Origin: Cryphonectria parasitica EP155 | Taxonomy: Eukaryota > Ascomycota > Sordariomycetes > Diaporthales > Cryphonectriaceae | Assembly (NCBI RefSeq): GCF_011745365.1 | Contig: NW_024468913.1 | Coordinates: 3,534,001 to 3,598,000 of the forward strand | Length of the DNA stretch: 64,000 nucleotides | Direction: 5' to 3' | Shown: one piece after another, positions 23,822-37,043 of the stretch | Numbering within the stretch: the first letter of the stretch is position 1 | Layout: the number at the start of each line of letters is the position of its first letter | Made by a program: the position numbers and the translations under genes | Notes under the pieces: generated by a model | Database searches by the model: none | What the model was told of the DNA's origin: nothing | What the model saw: only the letters and a program-made list of their open reading frames with translations

Positions 23822-24398
23822 TGTTGTATATATGCAGGTATAATTTACTGGCCCAGCGATTGATGAACAAGGTCTCAAGGTCAACTCCGAGGGCGTTGTG
23901 GAAGATCTCAACTGAAATAAATTGAGCACTGACGAGGTGGGTGATCGTTTGGAAGTTGGAGTATTCTAGAAGAACGTTGATGGCGCACAGTTGCAAGATT
24001 CAAACAAGGATGAAACTCATACAAAGAAGTGAAATATTGCAAGGGAATGGTATTAAATATTGTACGAAGATCGAAGTTAATATTGAAGTAAAAGCAAGTA
24101 ATTCTGACATATGTGATGAGGGAAGAAATATGGAGTCTGCCAGTTTCCCTCAAGGGCCGGGCCGCTTTCGGCAGTGGGTTGCTACTCCCCTGCTTGAGCA
24201 CTGCAACCTTTGGAGCTCAGCGCCAAAACCACCTTAAAGTTTGGCCTGACATCAAGCAACAGGCCCAACAACAAACAACTTTTGATCGCGAGCTCTACTG
24301 CAATCTTGAGCCTCGTCATTTCATCCTTCTTGGCTTTCTCTCTCTCCCTCTCCCCATTTTCCCTGCTGCTCTTCGTCTATCACCAAAAGTTGCAAGCA
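23822..24398. other. Divergent promoter region
   Basis: Separates the starts of the molybdopterin synthase gene (minus) and the RBM5-like splicing factor (plus). A/T-rich at 23930-24130, then a C/T-rich tract at about 24320-24375 just before the right-hand start. No repeat or extra gene seen. Confidence 0.5.
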
Positions 24399-27230
24399 AT
24401 GTACGACGACGACAGATCTCGATACCGATACAGGTCACAGTCTCGCGACCACGACTACGACCACAGCTATCGTCGCAACTCGAGGTCGCCTCGGGGACGA
24501 CGTGATCGAGGAGACGAGGGCGATTATGACTACCATCGCTCGCGGAAGGGTAAAGCCGCATTGGGCTGCAGACGTCTTCAGCCTGCAGTGCTTGTTTCCC
24601 CTTGCATGTCTGCCCGTTCTTGCTGGCTAACTCTGCGCCCACACCCACTTTGAAGAAGACGACGAAGGTCGGCGCTCTTCTCCCTCCGGCTTCCATCATC
24701 ACCACGCGAGGTCACACCGCTACGACAGCTCTCTGCCCTACGACGACGACCTGGCCGACCACCGCGACCGTCGACACCCTCACTCCCGTTCCCGCTCCCC
24801 TCGCCGGCCAGTTGGGCCCGGTCGGCCCTCGTCCACGATCATAGTCGAGGGCTTGCCTAACGATGCCACGGAGGATGACATACTGGACGGCTTTGCGAGT
24901 GCGTCTCCAGACGCCAAGGTGTTCAGTGTCGACAGCGTCAAGGTTGTCCGGCTGCGGAACAACAAGCGCGGCCGCAGGATCGGGTTCGTCGAGTTCTTCA
25001 ACGTCAACGAGGCTGCACACTTCCTTGAGTTCCACCACCCAGGTCTCGAGTTCCAGCTGGCCCACTCCCGCGGTGTGGACTCGGAACCGATCAGTGTGGG
25101 CATCAACTATAGCCGCGGGCGGGACGACGAGAATGGTAGGGACGAGCGGGGGCGGGATGATCGTGGCAGAGACGAGCAGGATTGGAACTGTCTCGAGGTG
25201 AGCATCCACACTGCTGCTCGAGCGATGCGATTGCGAGGTTGAAGGCGATTTTCTAACGGTGCTGGGAAGTGCACGTACTTGAACTACAACACGAGGAATC
25301 GATGCCACAGGTGTCGCGCAGCGAAACCAGGTGAGACTTTTCCCCAGACTTGCATTGGTTCCCCTGTAGTTTGACGAGTCCCTTTTGGAGCCATCACACA
25401 AGAAAGACTGTCATATGCCACGACTTGTCTCCCACTGGCGCTATTTGTGGCTGAAGACGAGACTTGCTTGGCCAAAGAAGGAAGGGTCTCAAGTGTCTAT
25501 CTCTTGAGGCCTACAAAATGATGACACATGTACTAATACTCTTGTCAGATAATTACCCTCGTGTACGCGAAGACGTGGCCTCGTACGGCCCACCGTTGAC
25601 TGGTGAGACCGATGAGTGCCCGCAGCAGATTCCTTCGCAGTATCTCGTCGTCCGTGGACTCGATCCGACAATCACTGAGGAGCTCTTTGCTGAAGGCGTC
25701 AAGAAGCTCTATGTCGAGGCGAGGCCGGAAATGAAAAAGGATACCCAAAATAAGCTCAAGTCGACGGCACCCACTGTCAGAACGGCGAGTCTTGGGGCGA
25801 GGCCAGATTCTCTACGGCGCGTCTTTCTCGTGCGCGACAAGAAGACCGACGAGGCCATGAGATATGGCTTTGCTGAGTTTGCGACACTTGAGGATGCGCA
25901 AGGTGCCATCGCCAAGTTCCGTGCATCACCAAACATCACAATCTCCTCAAAACCCGTGACAGTGGGCTTCATCCACACAGGTGTCTTCATTCCCCATTCT
26001 GGCCAAGTGACTGAAGATAACCGCCACTACGTCTTTAGTCCGATCTACAATCGGGACATCTACCTCAAATACTGGGACAATCGAGTCTACCCCAGCGCTC
26101 TGAGAGTCACAGAGGATCACGTCGACACATCAAAGAAGTCTGCCTCGGACAACACAGGCAGTCCCGAAAAGCCCGGAGTCACAGCTCCTGACGAGGTCAC
26201 GACTGCACAGGATCCTTCTGGGAAGAAGATGAAGAAGTTCAAGCTCGGCCAGGCGGCAGCCAAGCCTGCTGTTGTGATGGGCACGCAGATGCAAATGTGG
26301 GCCAAGAAGCGTGCCGAGCTTGTGGGACAATCACGAGCCGTAGCCGACGACAGCGTCGAGCCGAGTCCCATCTCGACCGAGCGACCGCTGGTGGTGAAGC
26401 GGGCTCGGACCAAGGAGTCCTACACATCCTTCAGCGACCTGGACAGCCTGTCCTGCATGCTCTGTATGCGAAGATTCTCGTCTCTAGTGGCTTTGCGTGA
26501 CCACGAGACCCTGAATAGGGAGCACCAGGCGAACAGGGCAGACCAGGAGAAACGAGCTGCTGCTGGGGAGAGGCTCAAAGCCGCAGGGAAGGCACAAAAT
26601 ATCATCACTCTGCGTGTTGCTGCGAACAGCACCCCGAACATCCCCTCTGAAAAGGTGTACACGTCCTATGCGGACAGAGAGAACTTGCACTGTCTCATCT
26701 GCCAGCGCAGGTTTCCCAAGGCAGGTATGCTATCACTGCATGAACGCGAGAGCGAGATGCACCGCCGCAACCTAGCCGATCAGAGCAACATCGACCGGGC
26801 GATCTCGCAGCTGGCTCGCATCGGCAAGACGCCTCGCAAGATGGTGCCAACCAGAAAGGGTGCACAGTACCGCGATAGGGCCAGAGAACGGCGACGAGCT
26901 TACAATCAACCCAATGCGCCAAGGCGGAAAGTTCCCTTGGAGCCTGCACCCGCCAACAAGGAACCCGAGAAGGTCGCCGCGCCGTCAAAGGGCGCGGCAC
27001 TCTTGGGCAAGATGGGCTGGACGGCTGGCGAGGGCCTGGGTGCTGACCGCTCCGGGCGAACAGACACCATTGCCACGGATGTATATGCTGCGGGCGTTGG
27101 TCTCGGCGCCGAGGGCGGCAAGCTCGGAGATGCAGCGACCGAGGCGGCGAGGAAGACCAAAGACCACTACTCTGACTTTGTCGAGGTCACGAGGAACAAG
27201 GCGAGGGAGAGATATGAGAAGCTGGGATGA
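24399..27230 (+). CDS. RBM5/RBM10-type RNA-binding splicing factor
   Basis: Four exons (24399-24549, 24656-25197, 25270-25330, 25549-27230) give 811 residues. The order matches the RBM5/RBM6/RBM10 family: an Arg/Ser-rich N-terminus, RRM1 (about 115-200, TIIVEGLP), an RanBP2-type zinc finger (DWNCLECTYLNYN...CHRC, split by an intron between its Cys pairs), RRM2 (about 280-370, QYLVVRGLD), two C2H2-like fingers (about 552-580, CMLCMRRF; 629-657, CLICQRRF), and a C-terminal G-patch (about 732-775, LLGKMGWTAGEGLG). Such proteins act in the nucleus in the spliceosome and influence splice-site choice. I do not see an OCRE domain. Introns have CTAAC or TACTAATAC branch sites. The 61-nt third exon is the smallest in the gene and carries most of the zinc finger. 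Confidence 0.92.
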
Positions 27231-28668
27231 CTTGATAGTTTTCCTTGATTTCACTAATACAATCCGGCCACACGAGAGGGTGTGAGAGAAAAAAGACAAA
27301 CGGTCCCCACCTTGTTCAATCTTCGGGAATCAAGAGTCTGTCACCTGTTCGACTTTTCTGCTTCGGGGTCTTCCACTGGTGAGTCCAAGGCTCGCATAAC
27401 TTCGGCTGTTGTACTTACTCTGGCAGAACACACCCTTTTCTGGCCAGAAGAAGTGAAAAGTCTCTTGCATGACAAAATATTTAAATCGACAGGAGTATTA
27501 TCCCTGTCTTATCATGCCACGAATGAGTGGCATTGGATTGGTCGACAGCGTGAACTATTTCAATGCACCATCACTATGAAGGCGCACGAAACCTTTTTGT
27601 GTCCCGAGAACCATTGAAAGACCATTCAAGGTATCGTGAAACGAAATACAGCTTGACATCTACATCTGTTATCACGACATTCGGGTCCTCATGAGAACTC
27701 AATCAAGTTCACACGCATAACTATGTATGGTACACATGCTTTTACTGGTGGTATCCACATCCCACTAACTATCCTTGTTTTAGGTGGCATCTTATCGCTT
27801 GCACCCTCCACACTATGCAACCGTCGCAGCCGACTTATACAATCTTCCCCAATCACGGGTCATGGCCGACAGGACCCCCCCTTCGCTGATAGTACCTTTT
27901 AGGAAGGTCGCCCACTCCTTACCTCCGCGCAACGGTTCACAAGAAGTGCGAACCACCGATGGGCCCTACAATGGTCACATACGGACCGCAATCTGGAGCC
28001 TTGGCTGGCTTTTTTCCTCTCTTGCTCTCTCGTTGTGCGCATCCCTCCCGGCTCTCAAGCTGGCCCCGCTACCCCCAACTATCGTGATGGCGTGCATGCA
28101 ATTAGTTTCTTATGCTCGACGCACCGAGGCCCCACCTCAGTCCACCATGATATGCCGGTGTTCCTCGTGGCTGGATTCCGAAACGGACGACGAGGTTACT
28201 TGCAGTCTCCCACGCTCGCCCTCCTCGTGCGTGGACGGCTCTCATAGCTCAAACTTTCTGTAGTCTTTTCTTTTCTTTCTCTGTCTCTTGGCACGATTGT
28301 TATCTTTCGCCCACAGGTCCGTTTGGAAACAGAGAGCAGCGGTAAACAAGACCTAGGGAGGTCGTCTCTGGTCTAATTATATTCCCACGTTTTGTTTTAT
28401 GCCTTCCTTCTTCATACAACGTTCCTAAGCTGTCAACCCCCAGCCGTGGTCTAGACCATCTCTCTCTCCCTCTTCTCTTCTCTTGTCTCTGACAATCTCT
28501 TGGAGAGTCACTCTCCACGGACGATCAATGCGCAGAACACCAAAACGTTTTCCCAATTCATGACATATAGCCAAACTCACTATCAGCCTCTCTTCTACGC
28601 CTTTTACCCCTCCCCCTTAGGGGCATGAGGCTCCTGCTCCTGCTCTCCTCCAAGGAAACCAGGCAAAG
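27231..28668. other. Intergenic, transporter promoter
   Basis: No coding-like frame. From about 28265 to 28500 the sequence is C/T-rich, consistent with the upstream region of the OPT transporter that begins at 28669. No repeats recognised. Confidence 0.5.
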
Positions 28669-31561
28669 ATGAATATCCTTCACAAGATCTTCCGGCGGCG
28701 GCACGCCGCCGAGATCGTCGCCTTTGATGTCGCCGTGGCCGAGACTTCGTCGGAGCGGGAGATTTTGCGGTCGCTGGGCGTGGCGTCACTGAAGCAGTTT
28801 GAGAAGATGCACCACCTGGACCCCAACATGCCCCTCGATGAGCTGGAGCAGATAGATGCGGCCATCAGGCAAGGGAATGCAGAGAAGGGCGTCGAGATTG
28901 AACATCTCATCGTGGAGGACAATTCGCCTTATCCCGAGGTGAGTAGCCAACCCGACTAACTTTTGGGCGAGGACGGGGGGGGAGGGGGGGAGGCTTCTTT
29001 ATTTTGTTTTGGTTTTGGTAACAAGACAAACGTGTCGTGTAGGTTCGCTCGACGGTGCGAAATTACGATGTTGACCTACCAGCCAACACGATACGGGCGT
29101 GGGTCATAGGCCTCTTCCTGTGCACCATCGGCTCCGGGATCAACATGCTCTTCTCCCTACGGAATCCCAGCATCGAGGTGACAACCTATGTCATCCAGCT
29201 GGTGGCATACCCCATCGGCCTTCTCTGGGACCGCATCTTCCCGGACCGGGTCTTCAACGTCTTCGGCCTGCGCTTCAATCTCTGCCCTGGCAAGTTCAAC
29301 TTCAAGGAGCACGTGATAATAACCGTCATGTCGAACGCGGCGTACGGCGGCGGCGCTCTCTACGCAACGGACGTCATCATCGTGCAGCAAGTCTGGTACA
29401 AGCAGTACCTGGGCTGGGCTTGGCAGACGCTCTTCGGCGTCACGACGCTGTGTCTGGGATACGGGCTCGCGGGCATCTCGAGGCGGTTTCTTGTCTGGCC
29501 GGCCGCCATGATCTGGCCCAGCAACCTCGTCAACTGCGCCCTCTTCTATGCGCTGCACGACCACTCGTCCAAGGCCGAACCAGAGTCGGCGAGCGGCTGG
29601 CGCATGGGCCGGTACAAGTGGTTCATGATCCTCGCCGCCTGCTCGTTCGTCTGGTACTGGCTCCCCGGCTGGCTGTTCCAGGGCATGAGTTTCTTCTGCT
29701 TCATCACCTGGATCGCCCCGGACAATGCCATTGTCAACCAGCTCTTTGGCGGCGTCAGCGGCTACGGCCTGCTGCCGCTGACGCTGGACTGGACCGTCGT
29801 CTCGGGCTACCTGGGCTCGCCGCTCATCACGCCTTTCTACGCCATCGCCAACACCATCGGCGGCGTCCTGGTCTTCTTCGTCGCCATGTCCATGGGCATG
29901 TACTACAGCGGCTTCTGGTACGGCGCCTACCTGCCCGTGCAGAGCCCGCAGTCCTACGACAACACGGGCAACATGTACAACGTCTCGGCCATCCTGGACG
30001 TCTCCGTGTTCAACGAGGAGAAGTACTACGCCTACTCGCCGCTGTACATGCCCATGCAGTATGTCATCGCGTACGGCCTTGCCTTTGCCAGCATCTCCTC
30101 CATGATCGTCCACGTCATCTTGTACCACAGCCGCCAGGTCAAGGCCCAGTTCAAGCTCGCGCGCAACCAGGAGGACGACAGCCACATGCGCATGATGAAG
30201 AAGTACCGGGATGCGGATGACTGGTGGTATCTGGCCTTGTTTGCTGTCATGATTGCGCTGTCGTTTGTCGTCGTGTGTGCCTGGTAAGTGAATCCATCAA
30301 CCAGAAAACACACACACACACACACAGACATTGTCACGTGTTTCCCTTCCTCTCTCTCCATTCGCTAACAAGCTTCTCTTTTTTTTTTTTCAATCACACA
30401 CACAGGCCAACAGAGCTTCCCTGGTGGGCCTTCGTGGTCTGCATCCTCATCGCGGTCATCTTCACCGTGCCCATCGGCATCATCCAGGCCATCACCAACA
30501 TCCAGCTCGGCCTGAACCTGCTGACCGAGTATGTCGTCGGCTACCTCGTGCCCGGTCGCCCCGTGGCCATGATGCTGTTCAAGAACTACGGCTACATCTG
30601 CTGCACCCAGGCCCTCGGCTTCGCACAGGACATGAAGCTGGGTCACTACATGAAGGTGCCGCCGCGCACCATGTTCTCGGCCCAGCTGATTGCGAGTGTG
30701 TGGTCGGCCATTGTACAGATTGCTGTCATGAATTGGGCGCTGGCACATATCCCGGATGTGTGGTATGTTCCATTTTGCTTTCTTCGTTTCTTCTTCTTTC
30801 TCTTCTCACGCCTTCCTCCCGAGGAGACGATAGAAAGAGAGAGAGGACTCACTCATCACGCTCAACTGACAATCACTGACTATCCCTCTCCTCCCAACAG
30901 CTCCGATGATCAGCCAAATCAGTACACCTGCACAGGGCAAAAGGTCTTCTACACGGCAAGCGTCATCTGGGGCGCTATCGGACCCAGGAGGATATTCAGC
31001 GCCGGGGCATTGTACAGCGGCCTGCAGTGGTTCTGGCTTCTGGGCGCGCTGGCGCCGCTGCTCTCATGGTACTTTGCGAGAAAGTATCCCATGAGCATAT
31101 GGCGGTACATCCATGTGCCTCTCATCCTTGGGGGGTCGGGATATCTGCCTCCTGCTACAACATACATCTACCTGTAAGTCTATCCACCTCTCACCCATAC
31201 CTTTCCTCCTTCATTCTATATCCCTCCCACAAATTATTCTCTTAACTTTCTTGGCTGACCACGTACGGCTATTTTCCTGCCCACCAGCTGCTGGGGCCTT
31301 GTCGGCACCATCTTCAACTTCTTCATCAAGCGCCGCTGGAACGCCTGGTGGATGCAGTACAACTACATCACTTCCGCCGCCCTGGATTGCGGCCTCATCA
31401 TCTCCACCATCGTCGTCTTCTTCAGCCTCTACCTCACCATGGCCGACCCGCCCAACTGGTTCGGCAACGTCGGGGCGCTGTCTACCGCCGACTTCGCCAG
31501 CACTGCTGTGTACTCGGTTTTGCCACCGGGGGAGACGTTTGGGCCGAGCACGTGGGTGTGA
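28669..31561 (+). CDS. OPT-family oligopeptide transporter
   Basis: Five exons (28669-28938, 29043-30283, 30406-30762, 30901-31173, 31288-31561) give 804 residues, normal for a fungal OPT protein. These proton-coupled plasma-membrane carriers import small peptides, and some members move glutathione or metal-siderophore complexes. The N-terminus is cytosolic and acidic (VEDNSPYPEVRSTV), followed by about 14-16 hydrophobic segments. Signatures: WVIGLFLCTIGSGINMLFSLR, NPSIEVTTYV, FNFKEHVIITVMSNA, FCFITWIAPDN, and the diagnostic MKVPPRTMF near residue 590. All later introns are phase 2 and lie between or inside membrane segments. Intron 1 has two G runs (28975-28990) and intron 2 has a CA repeat (30309-30326). 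Substrate not predictable from sequence. Confidence 0.95.
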
Positions 31562-33039
31562 CGAGCGCCTCATGAGTACCACTGAATATTGCATGTTTAG
31601 CAAAGTTTCTTTTTCTTTTTTTCTCGTACTCATGCTGCAATGGTAGGATGTGAGAAAAGGAAAGGGAACTCGTATGGGAGTTGGGCAAGGGTATTCCATT
31701 GGCGTATATTGGTTTCCTTCTTCCTTGTTTCCTCCCTTTTCTCTTTCTGGATCTTGGGCGTTGGGGCTTTTCTAATTATCGGGAGGGTTGGCACTGATTT
31801 TAGTAAGTGCCTGGGTCTCGGTCAAGACAGAAGAACCGACATGTGTCAGTTCATGACTGAAAATGAAATATTGATGACAATTTTGTGACTCATGTTAGAA
31901 GCCTCTCCATGTCGCTATGGGCTTGTCTTGATGATTACTATTGAGAATCGCAAATCTCCTCAAGCCAGATGTTATTCACTACCTGCTTGCGTGTCTTTGA
32001 GCATACCTCGCCCCACTGATCAAGTACCAAGTAACTATATACCAATAGCACAGTTTCATACTGCGTGATTTTACTCATGGCAAAGACCAGTCTCGGCTTT
32101 GCTGTTGAACCCTGACTAGATGGCTGATATGTCTTGTACTTGCCTCATCACCTGCCTACGACATGGCTGCTGGGTGCCGATACCAATGATTGGATGCTGC
32201 AGAGTTGCATTATGTAACGATTGTCAATAAGAATAAATGGGGATCACTAGACACTAGGATGGCTTAGACCTGGCTCAATCGTCTCGTACTGGTATCGGTG
32301 GTGCGAATTGCCATTGGCAAGAATGGTTGGTGTGTGGCGGCACACTTGCTTTTCTCTACTTGTTTGTGGGCATAGAAACATTGAATAGTCTAAAGAGAAA
32401 AGGCATTCCTGAGACAGTCATCGAAAACAGTTTTCACCTGCAGAGAAATGATTTATATTGAATCACACTGTCAGGAAATTCTCCTAAACTGTGTCTGCTT
32501 TTAGTAATCAAGCCTTCAGCTAGCGGACGACGACCCAAGAGGTCATATTACGATTGCTGGCCAATCGAAAGGTCAGGTTACGTTAATCGTATGCACTTGC
32601 TTCTTCTGAGTTCCAGAGGGACTAAATGTGCGTGTGAATAGATGCTGTATTTACTCCAAACATCAGATCCCATTGCGAACGCATGTCTGCTTGATATGGG
32701 TGTCTTGTTTCTCATGGCGCACGCTCGTAGGAGTTTAACCTAAATTGCCCATCTCCGTCGAAACCATGTTCCTAGATGACAACGAAAAGACGTTGAGACT
32801 TGTCGTCCACGGCTCGACACGTGACGGCATGGGAGTGATTACTCGATTCGTCGTCCAACATCGCAAATTCCCGTTGTTGCTATCAAGTTAATGGGCCAAT
32901 TTCTTCTTTAATCTTTCACTTCGGTTTCAAGCCGAAGTATCACATGTGTTGCATCAAATGGCATCAGAAAGATTCAATCGAGGACGTAATTTTCAAGCTC
33001 AAGCCATGCTATGGTCTGCACTAAGTCTCTCTCCCCGCC
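31562..33039. other. Intergenic, no gene seen
   Basis: Lies between the convergent 3' ends of the OPT transporter and the small secreted protein. A/T-rich with many stops in all frames. A pair of closely spaced similar phrases (gaccCAAGAGGTCATATTACG and gaaaGGTCAGGTTACGTTA) near 32530-32585 is the only local echo noticed. Confidence 0.45.
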
Positions 33040-33390
33040 TTACACCTCGAAGACAACAATATAAGACTGATAGTCAGCCACAGACGTGCAAACGCCGGCT
33101 TCAAAGGTGCTATCCTGCTCCTCGGTTCCAACACAATCCTCACCCTCGCTGATCCATCCGTACAGCTCGCCCCAGGTCACCGACTCATCCACGTCCAGAG
33201 TGCAGACGCTGTACTCGGCTGGGAAGTTGCCGCAGGTCTGTGTGCCTGAACTGTAGTCTCCCGAAGCGACGACAGTAAGGTCATCATCACAGGTACTTCC
33301 ACATGAGAGGTTCCAGCTGTTGCCAACTGCATTGACTGCAGCGGCGAGGCCGAGGATGGCAGTGGCGATGTTCATACGGTGGGACTGCAT
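33040..33390 (-). CDS. Small secreted cysteine-containing protein
   Basis: A 116-residue protein with an N-terminal signal peptide (MNIATAILGLAAAVNA) and a mature part of about 95 residues with six cysteines (CGSTC, TCGN, VCTL, DCVG, VCTS). No transmembrane segment follows. It looks like an effector-like or surface-active small secreted protein, but I recognise no family and the Cys spacing is not that of a hydrophobin (no CC pair). The start could be 33390 (MQSH) or 33375 (MNIA); both leave a usable signal peptide. No intron is needed. It stands alone: the nearest genes are over 1.4 kb away on each side. Confidence 0.72.
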   Translation of the reverse strand: MQSHRMNIATAILGLAAAVNAVGNSWNLSCGSTCDDDLTVVASGDYSSGTQTCGNFPAEYSVCTLDVDESVTWGELYGWISEGEDCVGTEEQDSTFEAGVCTSVADYQSYIVVFEV

Positions 33391-36105
33391 GATGGTGGAC
33401 TGATACGCGCAACGCCAGTAAGTCATTTGATGAAAAAAAAATACTATTCCTGCGCCATTAGAAGACAAGTACAAGGGATATAGACTTACCGAATCAAGAA
33501 TCGACTTAGTTGGCACGGCTTTGTTGCTTCGGCAAGAGTTGAACTAATTAGTGTTTGAGGATATTAAGAGACCAACGTGTTCCTGGTCTGGCTTTGAAGG
33601 GGTAAGATATGAGAAAATTTGGGGTTCGTGGAGTGTAATTCTGTTAGATGAAAGTGTAGATGATTCTGCACTTCAAATTATTTTTCATCTAAATGGCAAT
33701 TTATGAGTTTAAATAGTTTTGTTCTTCTTCTCTTTCCCCCCCCCCCCTTGCTTATATTACCCGGAGCGCCCGCGCAGGTTGTAGGCATGGTATGCCGCAT
33801 GCAGCTGGCCCGCTGGTACTGTAATCGATTCATAATCCGGCACGATTTCTGAAAAAGCAACTCATGCAAGTCGGCATTCTACCAACCTGTGTACCTCAAT
33901 TCTTGGTACTGCTTACTGAGAGGCGCGATTCTTGCTCAAAGAGAGAGAAGAGGGGGGGGGTGTCTTGCCTTGCATATGATGAGAAGCGGAAGGTTACATA
34001 CCGCCAAGGATGCATAGGTGCCATGCGAAAATTTTACAACATGCTGGAAGGGTCTATGAGTGGTTCAGCGCGAAAACCTAAAAGCTTAATTCGCAGGCTT
34101 GGAAGGATATTCGGCTGAAGAGGCTGAAGCAGGTATAGTAAGTCTGAGAACAACATCCTTCCTCCTCCTTCCCAAAACATAGCACGAGCGTGGGGGCATT
34201 TCGACACATCCGGCAGATTGATCATCTCTCGATCCTGATAAGTGACAGTTCTATCCAAATTTCTCAATCCTGTGTTTTTTTTTGTGTTTTTTTGTCTAAG
34301 CGAGGGACCGGTGAATGAATGCAAGATGACAAAAACAAGTGCTCCACCCTCCTCGAAAGCATATCAAGTGCGGAGCGACACTTTGCAGAGAGGGAATTTG
34401 TTTACAGAACGGGATTAATTGCCCCCCCTTGAGGGACTCGATTCGTCAGTTGCCTGGCCCCGGTAAGTCGGCACTCCAAACCCAACAGACACACGCGGGA
34501 ACCTGCAGCACCGTTTCCTTGATTTTCACGGCATTCCCGGCGTGCATGCCGGGCGGCTTTTGAGCAGCGGGGGCGTCTGCACGTATTAACCCACGTATAT
34601 TTCCAAGTGTGTCCTGAATGACGTGATGCTTCTTTGACGACCTAAAAGAAGACGCCGACGGATGGCTTTGTCCAAGTGACGATACCACGAATCGGATCTG
34701 TCATATCATCAAATGCTGTGAGACACACTGCATAGGGTGGAGTGGAGTGTAGGATCCTGCACCACTGATGTATTACAATTTTTTTCTTCTTTCTTTTCTC
34801 TTTCTTCTTCTTGCCTTTTCTTCTGCGGAAAAAAAAATAAAAAATCTCATCGGTCTTATTCGGAAGATGGGCGTTCTTGTTGCTTTGCCATGAAGATCGT
34901 GGGATTGGTAAATTAGTGGCCCGTTTTCAGAACACTGCATCTAGACTTCCCCCTCGTTGAGTCTTGGCTGCAACTCCAGGTTCACTTTTTGGCTAGAACT
35001 TGCAAGTCAAAAGGGTAAGCAATGCGGGTTGTGGCCACAAAAATAGTCTAGACACCTGCGCCTAACCCACACCCCGGGCACTATCCTACAGTATGATCAG
35101 CTAAAGCATAAAGATGCTTACAGTCACAATATGCTGCTGGCTTGTTACTGCTCGTTTTCATGCCCAAGTGACGGTCAAAATTCCCAACCTGAAGTGACAG
35201 TGAGATGGTGATATAGCTCCAAGGCATGAGCTATTATTCTGGGAAATTCTTGATGTAAATCAGTGTGTCAAGCGCTTGCTACTGCTTGTCTACATAACAG
35301 ATCATAATTGCGTCCCCCTCCCCCGCGCTCAAAAAAAAAAAAAAAAAAAAAAAAAAAAGAAGGCTGCACACATGCAATGGGACGTTCCATCACAAGTAGG
35401 ATCCCCCAAAATATTTTGTCTCATGAGACCTCTCTGTCTTGCCTGACCAGTCGCGGGAATGACCCCGTGTCACTGCTCAGCTCGCCTCTTCAGCTCCTGT
35501 TTGCCGATCATCCGGCGTGGCTCACACAAGATGAACACACGGCGCCTGCATACTTAATTACGTAGTCTTGCTGTGAAGGCATCGTACGATTACGTGTGGA
35601 TCTGTGCTCGCCTATTTCTCATGATGGTTGCAATATCGGAACACGCCTAGGTCCGGAGTACGAGCCTGAGATCGAGATTACTGTTGTCTGCAGGCCCACA
35701 GGGACGGTGATCCCAGGACGTCCTCGTGGACAATTTCGAGGTTGTCATTGCTCCGGTCGTACGGAACTTTGAGACCATCCGGGATTTCTTGTGCGAACCG
35801 AGAGCAAGACTCATGCCAACCCCTTGATGTGCCCTTTGAAAAGTTGTAACGATTTCTTTTGCTATCGAACACTTATCTGAGGCCTAGTCGAGAATTCTAC
35901 AAGGCGTGACGATGAGATATTGAGACAATACGAAAAAATGCGACCATCCTGGCGTATAGGAACTTTCCACAACTCAGTAAACACTGTTGACAATATGAAT
36001 TTCACCAATCCCGACAGCACGAGACACTCTCCTTGAAAGAAAACCCGTCCAGCAAACCATCTGCAAAAGCAAGAGCTTATGTCACCTTGACCAGGAGACT
36101 TCTGA
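33391..36105. other. Intergenic, no gene seen
   Basis: About 2.7 kb without a supported gene. Contains C12 at 33736-33747, a G8 run near 33953-33960, T runs at 34265-34290, and a pure A28 tract at 35331-35358. Short frames such as 33864-34118 have no coding bias. Confidence 0.5.
35331..35358 (+). repeat. Poly(A) tract, 28 nt
   Basis: Twenty-eight uninterrupted A follow a C-rich stretch (cccctcccccgcgctc). It may be a simple repeat or the tail of an old retroposed copy; I cannot find tRNA-like boxes, a reading frame or flanking duplications that would settle it. Confidence 0.8.
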
Positions 36106-37043
36106 TCAGGTGTGAATGCCAAGCTCCGCAAGCTTAGCCTTGACATCCTCGTTTTCCGCCGCCAGCCTGCTGAACTCGTCATACGCGAAGCCGCCCTCCG
36201 GATACCCACTGAGATCAAAACCCCAGCCCCTGAACTCCCTCTCCACAGCCGCCCTGTTCCGCACATAGCCTTTGCCCTTGACAAACGTCCAGTTCCAGTG
36301 CGACTGGCCCTTGACCTCCTCGCTCAGCTTCCAGAACTCGTCCGCGTGGGCCGCGGCGTCGTTCAGGTGGTAGACGCTCTCGCCGTCCTCGCCGCGCTCG
36401 TCGACGTAGTAGAACCGGCCGTGCTTGTCGCCCTTGTACGTGGCGGCCGCCGTCTCGAGCCAGTAGGCCGTGCCGTTCTTGCCTATGCCCAGCGAGTGCG
36501 AGAACGGCCAGGCCTGCGTGGTCGACATGTTGCCCGTGAACAGGAATGTCTTGGACACGGTGCCGTCGTCGGGCAGGACCTTCCAGCGCCGGACGGCCTC
36601 GACGGCTGCGGTGTAGGGCGAGACTACATTCACGGCCAGGCTCTCCGTGAGGCGGGCCGTCGAGACCTGCAGAGGGTGCGTAGAGTCGACGACCTGAACG
36701 TCAAATGCTGCTATTGCGTCAGTCATTGTGGAGGTCCTATGCGCATCGATCCTTGAAGAAGTGAAGGGAGAAACTTCTCTGGGATATAAGAAAATTACTC
36801 ACCATTGTAGACGACGACATGCGGCGGTCCTAGCTGCTTGGTAACATTCTCGAATAGTGGCTGGATTTGAGTCGGATCCTTGAGGTCCAAAGGCACGATG
36901 AGGTCGGCGATCTTCTTCAACTCCTCAGAGGGATGACGAGAGACCGCAGCAACCTTGTACCCCTCACTCGAGAACTTCTTGACGGTGGCCAGACCGACTT
37001 TGGGGCCAGCGCCGAAGATGAGTAAAACCTTGGGAGTAGACAT
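36106..37043 (-). CDS. Atypical short-chain dehydrogenase/reductase
   Basis: Exons 37043-36803 and 36710-36106 give 281 residues. The N-terminus has the nucleotide-binding Gly motif LLIFGAGPKVGLATVKKF, followed by AVSRHPSEE (coenzyme specificity region), VPLDLKDP (acidic adenine-binding turn) and VVVYNAA, matching the NAG-type motif of the Rossmann fold. The usual catalytic Tyr-x-x-x-Lys is not seen: the corresponding region reads FSHSLGIGKNGTAYWLE, with His where Tyr is expected and GIGK following. It is therefore an NAD(P)-binding SDR-like protein whose classical activity is doubtful. The intron acceptor could be CAATAG or the CAG 3 nt later, changing one Ala. The upstream region holds a GC-rich palindromic element. 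Confidence 0.82.

Noticed and set aside
29099..30220. Long alternative plus frame and a 342-codon minus frame over the OPT gene
   Set aside because: Both are low-complexity (His/Arg- or Asp/Glu/Val-rich) shadows of the transporter exon.
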